Assembly (NCBI GenBank): GCA_024640305.1
Contig: JAHEFG010000008.1
Location: 46,268-110,267 of the forward strand
Direction of reading: 5' to 3'
Origin: Gammaproteobacteria bacterium
Lineage (GTDB): Bacteria > Pseudomonadota > Gammaproteobacteria > Steroidobacterales > Woeseiaceae
DNA: 64,000 nt
Position 1 is the stretch's first letter. Each line of letters opens with the position of its first letter. The notes under the pieces are model-generated. The model was given only the letters and a program-made list of their open reading frames with translations, was not told where the DNA came from and made no database searches. A program made the translations under genes and the position numbers. Shown here one piece after another: positions 9,905 to 17,912 of the stretch.

Positions 9905-10957
9905 TTAGTTCGGCCATTTGTCGAGGCCGCTGCCGCCTTTTGAAATGTCCGCCTGCTTACCATCGAGAGCTGGTTGAGCCGTTAGGATTCGCACGTCGCC
10001 GATTTCGATCGCCAATCGATTGTAGTCGTCTGTCTCGGCAGCGTAATCGCCCGCGCGAATTCTGCGAAACGCCTCGACAACGGCCTGCAGACGACCCGCA
10101 TCAACGCGCGCCGAGTTGTGTGCGCCAAGGAGAAAGTCGACCTCGCCGTCCAGCGTCGCAAGTCGGGAAATGCTGGCTTCATAGTCCTGCAGGCTGGTCT
10201 CCGGTGCGAACAGCCACAAGCTGGCGTCGTACCAGGAGTCTCCTGTGAACAACAGGCGATTCTCGACATCGAGTAATGCCAAGGCGTCAGGTGTATGGCC
10301 CGGAACGCGCAGTACCTCCAGCTTGCGGCCGCCCAGGTCGAGCACTTCGCCGTCCTGCACATACCGCGACTGCTTCCATGGCTTCGTCGAGAAAGATGCC
10401 GGGTCAGATCCCTCGGGTGCGCCCTTGCAAAATGCTTCGGGCAGGAAATCCTCTGCGATTCGCTTGTTGTCGAAGCCGTCCATGTTGGCACGCGTATAGT
10501 CGGAATCGACGGCGAGTACTGTAGAAAACTCCCAGTTACCGCCTACATGGTCGTAATGCGTGTGTGAGTTCAAAACGATCATTGGCAGACTTGTAATGCG
10601 CTCGACAACAGTCTTGATTGGTAGCAGGCCGACGCCCGTATCGAACAGCAGGGCACGATCTTCGCCGATGATCAGGTGCGAGATTGTTTCCTGAAGTTGA
10701 TAGGGCTCGACAATCGAGTAGACCCCGTCTGCAGACTCGTATACCTGAAACCAGTCATCGGAAAAAGTGGACAACCGCAACCTGACGTTTTCAGGTCGCG
10801 GCACAGAGTCGCAGCTGTAGTCGCCTACCGACAACGCCTCGTCCGCATGGCCGCAACCGGCGACCAGCATCAGCGCTGCAAGCAGGCTGATAGACCTCTG
10901 TCTACTCCCACTCGTAACTGAATCGCACTCCCGCAGTCCTTGGCCTCCTGTGACCAA
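9905..10957 (-). CDS. Metallo-beta-lactamase-fold lipoprotein hydrolase
   Basis: A protein of up to 350 residues with the metallo-hydrolase motif HTHYDH (in LNSHTHYDHVGG), a GHTPD loop (third His) and TGDSWYD (bridging Asp), ending with an AHNSAR region. A hydrophobic stretch ending LMLVAGC looks like a lipobox, so the enzyme is probably anchored in the periplasm. The start is uncertain: the frame opens at TTG 10957, which overlaps the upstream TonB-receptor gene by 56 bases and gives an unusually long n-region; a start near 10885 is possible. Substrate is unknown; members of this fold hydrolyse lactams, lactones, thioesters and phosphoesters. Its overlap with a receptor gene suggests that it processes the imported ligand. 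Confidence 0.8.
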   Translation of the reverse strand: MVTGGQGLRECDSVTSGSRQRSISLLAALMLVAGCGHADEALSVGDYSCDSVPRPENVRLRLSTFSDDWFQVYESADGVYSIVEPYQLQETISHLIIGEDRALLFDTGVGLLPIKTVVERITSLPMIVLNSHTHYDHVGGNWEFSTVLAVDSDYTRANMDGFDNKRIAEDFLPEAFCKGAPEGSDPASFSTKPWKQSRYVQDGEVLDLGGRKLEVLRVPGHTPDALALLDVENRLLFTGDSWYDASLWLFAPETSLQDYEASISRLATLDGEVDFLLGAHNSARVDAGRLQAVVEAFRRIRAGDYAAETDDYNRLAIEIGDVRILTAQPALDGKQADISKGGSGLDKWPN

Positions 10958-13268
10958 AGAACTGCGATGGCAGGATACCGCCGTTGTTATTCATACCGTC
11001 GTAGGTGAACTCGTCGGTAAGGTTTTCCACGTATGCGGTGGCCGCCCAACTGCCGTTTGAAGCGTAACCGACGCGCAACGACACAATCGAATTTGAGTCG
11101 ATCATCGTTTCGGGGTACGCGCCCCAGCCGCCGCCTCGCTCACCTTCCCAATATGCTTCCAGGCTACCTGTTATTTCACCTTCACCGGCAGGGAAGGCGG
11201 CGCTAATTACCGCCGCGCCCGACCATTCCGGTGCCCAGAACAACGAGCTTCCTTCGCAACTGTCTGGCGTATCGCCGTCGCAGACTTGCTGCAGACCTGT
11301 AGCGTCTGTATCGAGCCAACTCAGGGCCAGGTACAGACTCCAGTTCTCGTTGATCTGCGAAGTGATCGAACCCTCGAGGCCGGAGCCATCAACCTGACCG
11401 ATGTTTTCTACGGTGTTGGCACCGGTATCTGCATCGAAGAAACTGATCTGAAGATCCTGGTAGTCGTATACGAAGCCGGACACGCTCAGGTCTGTCGTGT
11501 CGCCGAATACGCGTCCCTTGTAGCCAAATTCAATGGATTCCACCGTTTCCGGCTGGAAGGCGCGTGACCGGGCCCCCGATGCCTGGCTGACATCCGTTGT
11601 GCAACAGGGAATCTGATCACCGGCATCATCGACGAGGGCAAAACTGCCAAATCCGCCGGATTTGAACCCTTCCGTATAGCTCCCGTAGATCATGCTGCTC
11701 TCACCGAATTGATACCGACCTGCCAATCGAATCTGCGTGTCCGACCAGCTATCAGACGTTTCGATCGGTCCGTCAGTGGTGAAGCCGTATGCGAACACCG
11801 GCGCATACTGACTTTCCGGCGTCGGCACGTTGAGGCTAAAGTCTTTCTTGTCGTCCGTGTATCGAACGCCAAAACTGACATCGAAGCTCTCAGTAACGTC
11901 ATAGGTGAGATCGACATATGCCGCCCATCCGCTGAACTCCCCAAGAACACGACCAGGCTCAGTCAACATGCCGTCGGAACTCGGTGTCCAGGGCGAACCG
12001 TAGTAATAGTACAGGCTGGCGCAGTCGGTGATGCCCTCACCAGGGTAATAATAGTTGCCGTAATAATTACAGAACGCATCTTCGGTGCCGGACATGGCAA
12101 AGAGCGTGTCGATGCTTTCCTCGTAATAGGACATTCCGGCATACCACGACAACGGTCCGTCACCGTTCGATGTCAGACGCAGTTCCTGTTGGAAGTAGTC
12201 GCCTGTCTGGTCCTGGTGGTAATCGTTAATTGCCAACGGCGTGCCGTCATAGTCTTCTGTGTAGAAGAAGTCGTGATCCTTGTAACCCGTATTTGATGTC
12301 AGCGTGAAGTTTTCGAAATCGTAGTCGATGCGCGCGCCGATGGTCAGGATGTCGGCGTCGTCGTTATCGCCGGACGTCTGATCCGAATCAGCGTCTCTTT
12401 CAGTACCTCGCGGAGTGATGGCATCGCCGAAGACTCCTACCAAGGTGTCCCAATAGTCGCCTTCGGCTATCGCGCGGTAGACAGACCCTGATTGCTCGCG
12501 AGTTTCATATTCGACCTGTGTCTTAACAGACAAGCCCTCATTTTCGTAAGCTGTTGACCAGCGCAGCGCCTGTTTGTCGTGTGCGATCAGGTCTCGTTGG
12601 TCAAAAAAGTTTTTAACGAAGCCGTCTTCCTGCGAGGAATAGCCCGCGAAACGCATCGCAAACGAGTCATTGACAGGAACGTTGACGGCACCCTCAAAGA
12701 CCACGTGGCCACGCTCCCCAACATCGAGGTCTGCATAGCCGGACAGGCCGGCGTCGGGATCCGCGTCACGAGTGTGAACGCTGATAGCACCGCCGATTGA
12801 GTTACGGCCGAAAAGGAATCCTTGCGGACCGCGCAGGATTTCTGCGCGTTCGATATCGTACATGCTCGTGACCGCGGCGCCGTTACGACCTTCATACAGC
12901 TCGTTCTTGAATATCGCGGCTGATGGGTCACCGCCAACCCCGAAGTCCTGTGTGCGAATACCGCGAATGCTGACAGCGTCGATAAAGCTGTCCTGGCTGT
13001 TGCCGGTCACTCCCGGAGTGAAGGATATAAGGTCCTTCACGTCGTTGAGGTTCGTGTCTTCGATGAAGTTGCCCGTAAGAGCTGTGATAGCCAGCGGTAC
13101 GTCCTGTACAGACTCGGCTCGCTTGGTAGCCGTTACGATGACCTCATCAATTTCCTGCGCATTGGCAGGGGCACTCAAGGTCGTGGCGACCAGAGCAGCG
13201 GATACCGCGACCGCCAGCGCAGTGCGCTGCGGATGGCACTGTTTGCGATCAGAATCTTTGCGTTCCAT
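10902..13268 (-). CDS. TonB-dependent outer-membrane receptor
   Basis: A 788-residue receptor. It has a signal peptide (AVAVSAALVATTLSAPANA) and then the TonB-box-like EVIVTATKRAESVQDVP. A plug domain follows (VPLAITALTGNFIEDTNL, GPQGFLFGRNSIGGAI), then a 22-strand-type barrel with many alternating aromatic strands and typical receptor segments such as FKSGGFGSF and YVENLTDEFTYDG. It belongs to the branch often annotated as siderophore or generic TonB-dependent receptor in oligotrophic proteobacteria. The downstream metallo-hydrolase gene overlaps its 3' end, so the two are likely one operon. The imported ligand is unknown. The start is ATG. Confidence 0.92.
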   Translation of the reverse strand: MERKDSDRKQCHPQRTALAVAVSAALVATTLSAPANAQEIDEVIVTATKRAESVQDVPLAITALTGNFIEDTNLNDVKDLISFTPGVTGNSQDSFIDAVSIRGIRTQDFGVGGDPSAAIFKNELYEGRNGAAVTSMYDIERAEILRGPQGFLFGRNSIGGAISVHTRDADPDAGLSGYADLDVGERGHVVFEGAVNVPVNDSFAMRFAGYSSQEDGFVKNFFDQRDLIAHDKQALRWSTAYENEGLSVKTQVEYETREQSGSVYRAIAEGDYWDTLVGVFGDAITPRGTERDADSDQTSGDNDDADILTIGARIDYDFENFTLTSNTGYKDHDFFYTEDYDGTPLAINDYHQDQTGDYFQQELRLTSNGDGPLSWYAGMSYYEESIDTLFAMSGTEDAFCNYYGNYYYPGEGITDCASLYYYYGSPWTPSSDGMLTEPGRVLGEFSGWAAYVDLTYDVTESFDVSFGVRYTDDKKDFSLNVPTPESQYAPVFAYGFTTDGPIETSDSWSDTQIRLAGRYQFGESSMIYGSYTEGFKSGGFGSFALVDDAGDQIPCCTTDVSQASGARSRAFQPETVESIEFGYKGRVFGDTTDLSVSGFVYDYQDLQISFFDADTGANTVENIGQVDGSGLEGSITSQINENWSLYLALSWLDTDATGLQQVCDGDTPDSCEGSSLFWAPEWSGAAVISAAFPAGEGEITGSLEAYWEGERGGGWGAYPETMIDSNSIVSLRVGYASNGSWAATAYVENLTDEFTYDGMNNNGGILPSQFFGHRRPRTAGVRFSYEWE

Positions 13269-13374
13269 GAATCCCCCTAAAACTTTGTTTGGTCTGCCTG
13301 ATATTGCCGTATCTTCGGCTCTTGTAGCTACGGCTGAGTATAGCGCGAGAAAAACGGTAAGGGGATAGTCCTGT

Positions 13375-14967
13375 TCAGAGATTTACTACGCCTTGCTGCC
13401 GTAGCTCATTTCGCAGCGGCTCGAGTTGCTGCTCGTACCTGCGCCAGCGGTCGATAGAGCGCGTATGCACAGGTTCTCGTACCTGCACGGCGCTGGCTGT
13501 GGAGACAGCCTTTTCCTGCTCATGAAACCGCAAGCAAGCATCCTCCCATGGCAACTCCAGGTACTCGATCAGTTGCCGCGCGTGGGTCTCAAGGTCCTGC
13601 ACGGTTTGCTCATAGGAGATGTCAAAAAACCGCCCGGGAAACCGCTCCCGCCAGACGCTCATCAGGTGCAGGTAGCGGCAATGATGCCTCGCCATTTCCT
13701 GCAGGTCGTAGGAGTGCAGGTAGGCGTCGGCGAACAACTGTTTATAGCTGGCAAAACAGGCATCCATCGGGTTTCTCGTAAGGTGTACGATCTTCGCATT
13801 GGGGAACGCCTTGATTATCATCGGTATCAACAGGTAATTCTGCGGCAGCTTATCTACAAAACGCGGCGCATTGCCGCGCATTCGTTCACTGGACTCGAGG
13901 TACAAGGCGCCGATCTTGTTGGCGTCAATTTCCATCGATGCCTTGAAAAACCCTACCGAAAAACGTTTTGGATCTTTGTGGTTGCTTAATCGGCGTGCGG
14001 CGAGACTGAACTGTTGTAGCTCCCCGGCCGAGTGCACTTGCGAATGGCTGCCGATGATCCGTTCGATCAGGGTCGTACCGGTTCTCGGCTGACCGAGCAC
14101 GAAGATAGGCGCATTCGAATCGTGACCCGTGCCATCCTCGATCCAGGCAGAGTCGAAGTTTTCCTCGAGAAACTCAAACATCTCGACTTCGGCTGCCTCA
14201 TCGTATTCGACGGTCTGTCGCCGGGCACTTGCACCCATTCGGAACGCTTCAAACGCCTCGTCCCACGCCTCGAGGTCCTCGAGTTCCTTGCCAATTGCGT
14301 AGTAATAGAACGCCTGCACTCGCGGATCCAAGCCCTTGGCGTCGAGCAATTGCCGTATTGCGACGATATGACTGTCGTCTTTTGCCTTGCGTGCGCTGGC
14401 GAGCGACCAGTGGGCTTGCGGACTTTTGGGCTGGATCGAGACGATCCGCTCAAGTAATTGCTGCGCTTCACGGAGCCGACCGACATAAACATAGTTATTG
14501 GCAAGGTTGAGCATGAAGGGCGGATACTTGGATCGCTTGCTAACGGCTTTCTCGAACCACTCGTTCGCGAGGCCATACTCGCTCATTAACGAATAGATGG
14601 ATCCAATCAGATCCTGCACGATCGGGTCGTCCGGTTCTTGTTTCACGGCCTCCGACAGAGCAGCATCGGCGCGATTGACCTGGCCGTCACCCATGAAAAG
14701 CTTGCCAAGATGCGCCCACGCGGCGGCATGATTTGGCTGCAGCTTGGTGACTGATGCAAAAGCCTTGAACGCGGTATCCCGGTCTTTAGCCTCCAAAGCA
14801 ATAAGCCCTACAAGGAAATGTCCTTCCACAAGATCGGGCTTGAGTTGCAGTGCCTGTCTGCAAAATTCACCAGCTTGTGCTATTTGACCCTGGGTCAAAG
14901 CCTGGAACCCGCGCCGCAGAAGATCACGTAGCTGGCCGGTCTGAATGTCGTTCGTTGATGTAGTCAT
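13375..14967 (-). CDS. TPR-containing sulfotransferase family protein
   Basis: A 530-residue fusion. Residues about 10-245 are tetratricopeptide repeats (for example AAAWAHLGKLFMGDGQVNRA and PPFMLNLANNYVYVGRLREA). Residues about 285-525 are a sulfotransferase domain with the 5'-phosphosulfate loop QPRTGTTLIERI (about 293-304), the 3'-phosphate-binding region IVHLTRNPMDACFASY and a C-terminal PVHTRSIDRWRRYE stretch. This architecture is a recognised bacterial family (TPR-sulfotransferase) that presumably transfers sulfate from PAPS, but acceptors are mostly uncharacterised. No sulfate-activation genes are nearby. It stands alone between the TonB receptor and a divergently transcribed permease. 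Confidence 0.9.
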   Translation of the reverse strand: MTTSTNDIQTGQLRDLLRRGFQALTQGQIAQAGEFCRQALQLKPDLVEGHFLVGLIALEAKDRDTAFKAFASVTKLQPNHAAAWAHLGKLFMGDGQVNRADAALSEAVKQEPDDPIVQDLIGSIYSLMSEYGLANEWFEKAVSKRSKYPPFMLNLANNYVYVGRLREAQQLLERIVSIQPKSPQAHWSLASARKAKDDSHIVAIRQLLDAKGLDPRVQAFYYYAIGKELEDLEAWDEAFEAFRMGASARRQTVEYDEAAEVEMFEFLEENFDSAWIEDGTGHDSNAPIFVLGQPRTGTTLIERIIGSHSQVHSAGELQQFSLAARRLSNHKDPKRFSVGFFKASMEIDANKIGALYLESSERMRGNAPRFVDKLPQNYLLIPMIIKAFPNAKIVHLTRNPMDACFASYKQLFADAYLHSYDLQEMARHHCRYLHLMSVWRERFPGRFFDISYEQTVQDLETHARQLIEYLELPWEDACLRFHEQEKAVSTASAVQVREPVHTRSIDRWRRYEQQLEPLRNELRQQGVVNL

Positions 14968-15048
14968 TGCCCGATCTGTTAGCGATCGCTAATCGAACGA
15001 TGATAGCCTCTGATTGAACGCGCTGCACGAGCTTGCGCGGGGGGCGAT

Positions 15049-16425
15049 ATGAATAACGACGTAATCCGGCATAAAACACTAAGAAAGACTGACATGGTCT
15101 TGTTTACCGTGTCCGCAATTTTGCTCCTCGACACACTTGCGGCAGCGGCTTCAATCGGTTCATCAAGTGTGTTCTGGTGGCTGTTTCTGGGCCTGATCTT
15201 CTTCGTACCGTTCGCGATGATCTGCGCCGAAATGGGTTGTACCTACCCGGAGCAAGGTGGGATCTACGCGTGGGTAAGGAATGCGTTCGGTGGGCGCTGG
15301 GGTTCGCGCGTTAGCTGGGGGTACTGGGTTAATACAACAGTCTGGATCCCGGCAATTTTCATCCTGTTCGCCGGTGTCTTGCGACAATTGTTTTTTCCAG
15401 ACCTGTCGATGGCTGGTCAGATCGCAATCGGAATTGTTCTTCTCTGGGTCACGGTGGGGCTAAATGCTGTAACGCTTGATATCGGCAAGTGGATTCCGAA
15501 TCTGGGAGCGGTACTCAAGATCGTTGTCTTCATCGCGATCATTACCGGTGCAATCCTGTACGTGCAGGACCATGGCATGGCTAACGTCATATCGCTGGAG
15601 ACGTTAAGGCCGAACTGGGGCGCGAGTGCGCAATACATTCCGACAATAATCTACGGCATGCTGGGATTCGAGCTGGTGAGCGCCAGCAGTGAAGAAATGG
15701 TGGACCCGGCACGAGACGTGCCGCGCTCGATCTTTATTTCCGGCGCTATCATTATCGTCCTTTACACGGCAGCCACGCTCGCTGTGCTTGCTGCATTGCC
15801 GACGGGTGAAATCGACCTGGTCGAAGGGTTAATGGATACCTTGTACCTGTTCTTCGATTACGGGACAGCGGGAAGAGTATTCGTGATGTCGCTCGGTGTC
15901 GCAGCCCTCTATACGTTTTTCTCGAACGGAGTTACGTGGGCGCTGGGCTGTAACCGCGCGGCAGCCGAGGCCGCGCAGGAAGGCGAATTGCCGCGGCTAT
16001 TTGGCATTGAGAGCGAGAAACTTGGCACGCCAGTTGGTGCTGCCGTCGCCATGGGTGTTTTTGGCACTGTTGCACTGTTGCTCTACGGGTTTCTATCCAA
16101 ATCGAATGAAGACCTGTTCTGGTCGCTGTTCGCTTTCAGCGCCGTGATTTTTCTGCTGCCCTATATTGGCCTGCTGCTGGCGTTTGTCAGGTCGCGCATC
16201 GCTGATAAGGATCGCCATCGACCCTACAAGGTGCCTGGCGGAAATAAGGTCGCAATCTTGCTCGCCTACCTCTGCATTCTCATACTATCCCTGTCGATCC
16301 TGCTGTTTCTGTATACGCCGGGTGTCGGCGTACAGGTCTCGGTTTTGGCGGGCGCCCTGGCCATGATCGCTATTGGCGAAGCGCTCATTCGGTGGGCCGA
16401 GATTCATCGTCGTCGCGCCAGGTGA
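15049..16425 (+). CDS. APC family amino acid permease
   Basis: A 458-residue, about 12-span transporter. Features typical of the APC superfamily are the N-terminal KTDMVLFTVSAILLLDTL helix, the helix-3 signature EMGCTYPEQGGIYAWV (P-x-x-G-G) and FELVSASSEEMVDPARDVPR before helix 7. It is distinct from the permease at 8515 and closer in appearance to the glutamate/GABA-type antiporter branch. The PLP-dependent sulfur amino acid enzyme lies 222 bases downstream on the same strand, so a role in amino acid uptake for that enzyme is plausible. Substrate is not determinable. Confidence 0.9.
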   Translation: MNNDVIRHKTLRKTDMVLFTVSAILLLDTLAAAASIGSSSVFWWLFLGLIFFVPFAMICAEMGCTYPEQGGIYAWVRNAFGGRWGSRVSWGYWVNTTVWIPAIFILFAGVLRQLFFPDLSMAGQIAIGIVLLWVTVGLNAVTLDIGKWIPNLGAVLKIVVFIAIITGAILYVQDHGMANVISLETLRPNWGASAQYIPTIIYGMLGFELVSASSEEMVDPARDVPRSIFISGAIIIVLYTAATLAVLAALPTGEIDLVEGLMDTLYLFFDYGTAGRVFVMSLGVAALYTFFSNGVTWALGCNRAAAEAAQEGELPRLFGIESEKLGTPVGAAVAMGVFGTVALLLYGFLSKSNEDLFWSLFAFSAVIFLLPYIGLLLAFVRSRIADKDRHRPYKVPGGNKVAILLAYLCILILSLSILLFLYTPGVGVQVSVLAGALAMIAIGEALIRWAEIHRRRAR

Positions 16426-16470
16426 GGCTGGGAGATAGGCGGGCTGCAGACGTTCGTTATCGTGCTGTTT

Positions 16471-16490
16471 GGTGCACGATGCATTGCACC
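16471..16490. promoter_or_regulatory. Inverted repeat upstream of the PLP-enzyme gene
   Basis: GGTGCA and TGCACC arms separated by 8 bases lie in the 222-base gap between the permease and the PLP-enzyme genes. No T-run follows, so it does not look like an intrinsic terminator; an operator for a dimeric regulator is possible. No regulator gene is adjacent. Confidence 0.3.
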
Positions 16491-16647
16491 GATCTCGCAA
16501 GGGCAAGCCTATCGCGTTGATTGAAACTATCTGTGTAATTCCCCCTATTGCAATTAATCGATAGGGATTAACACTCTCTAAATACAGCCACAACTGGCAA
16601 CAACGTATGTCAGATGCGTATGGCGGCGACGTTTTAGAGGCGATCCA

Positions 16648-17907
16648 ATGTCAACACAAAACCCCATTGAAAGGCTAGCCAATGCACGTCATGAATTTGG
16701 TGAGCATGGCGGCGTCAACATGTCGGTCGAAGCGAGCACAACGTTCACTGTCATGAAGCCCGGCACGATGCCGGAACTGTTTGAAGGCAGAATATCGGCA
16801 CAGCAAGGGTGCTATCTGTATGGCCGGCACTTCAACCCGACTGTGTATCAGCTGAGCAAGCAGCTTGCTGCGATTGAAGGCACGGAGGCTGCGTATTGTG
16901 CAGCCAGCGGAATGGCGGCTATATCGGCGGCGATACTGCAATTGTGCGAGTCCGGTGATCACATCGTCGCTTCCAACACGGTCTATGGTGGCACCTACGC
17001 GCTGCTACACGATTTCTTGCCAGCCAAAGCAAATATCCACACGACATTTGTTGATGTAACGGACCTCGAAGCGGTGCAAGCGGCGATGACCGACAACACC
17101 AGGCTTGTGTACGCCGAGAGTATCGCCAACCCGACGTTGCGCGTTGCCAATATTCCCGCTCTCGCGGAGATTGCGCATGCCGCCAATTCGCAACTTGTAA
17201 TTGACAACACCTTCAGTCCGCTGCTCCTGAGTCCCGCGGCACTCGGTGCAGATGTTGTCGTGCACAGCATGACCAAGTTCATCAACGGTGCTTCCGACAT
17301 CATCGCCGGTGCGGTCTGCGGTAGCTGGGAGTTTGTCCAGGGGCTAATGGATCTGCACACCGGCCCTCTGATGCTTCTGGGGCCAACCATGGATCCGACT
17401 GTCGCCGCCAAGATCAGCCTACGTATCCCGCATCTGGCGTTGCGCCTGGTAGAGCACGCAGTGCGAGCCCAGGTGTTTGCGGAGCGCCTGAATGCGTTGG
17501 GTGTGTCGGTTGTCTATCCCGGATTACCGGGGCATGCCGACTACGAGCTGCTAAACGAGTTGCGCTGCGAAGATTACGGTTTCGGCGGCATTTTAACGCT
17601 GGACCTGGGTAGCGAAGAAAAAGCGAACGAGCTCATGGATGTATTGCAGAACCAATACGGTTTCGGTTTCATGGCCGTAAGCCTGGGCTACTTCGATACC
17701 CTGATGTCTTGTTCTGGAAGCAGCACGTCCAGCGAAATGACGGATGAAGACAAGTCCTCCGCGGGAATTAGCGCCGGCCTGGTTCGAATGTCCGTTGGCT
17801 TCACAGGAACCGTCGAACAGCGTTGGCAGCAGCTGCAAAACGCCTTACAGGATATTGGCGCAATCGATGCGCCAATCGATTCGGGTGATTTAAGCCGCGC
17901 CGGTTAA
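16648..17907 (+). CDS. Cys/Met-metabolism PLP-dependent enzyme (gamma-lyase/synthase fold)
   Basis: A 419-residue fold-type I PLP enzyme of the cystathionine gamma-synthase / methionine gamma-lyase group. Visible family features are YGRHFNPTVYQLSKQLAAIE (the Y-x-R region), CAASGMAAISA (phosphate loop), the VIDNTFSPLLLSP Asp region and HSMTKFINGASDIIAG, in which the Lys of TKF would form the PLP Schiff base. At the loop where methionine gamma-lyases carry a key Cys (YGCT), this protein has YGGT, so gamma-lyase activity on methionine should not be assumed. Alternatives are O-acetylhomoserine sulfhydrylase or cystathionine gamma-lyase. The permease upstream may be cotranscribed; the next gene is convergent with only 5 bases between. 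Confidence 0.85.
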   Translation: MSTQNPIERLANARHEFGEHGGVNMSVEASTTFTVMKPGTMPELFEGRISAQQGCYLYGRHFNPTVYQLSKQLAAIEGTEAAYCAASGMAAISAAILQLCESGDHIVASNTVYGGTYALLHDFLPAKANIHTTFVDVTDLEAVQAAMTDNTRLVYAESIANPTLRVANIPALAEIAHAANSQLVIDNTFSPLLLSPAALGADVVVHSMTKFINGASDIIAGAVCGSWEFVQGLMDLHTGPLMLLGPTMDPTVAAKISLRIPHLALRLVEHAVRAQVFAERLNALGVSVVYPGLPGHADYELLNELRCEDYGFGGILTLDLGSEEKANELMDVLQNQYGFGFMAVSLGYFDTLMSCSGSSTSSEMTDEDKSSAGISAGLVRMSVGFTGTVEQRWQQLQNALQDIGAIDAPIDSGDLSRAG

Positions 17908-17912
17908 AGCTG

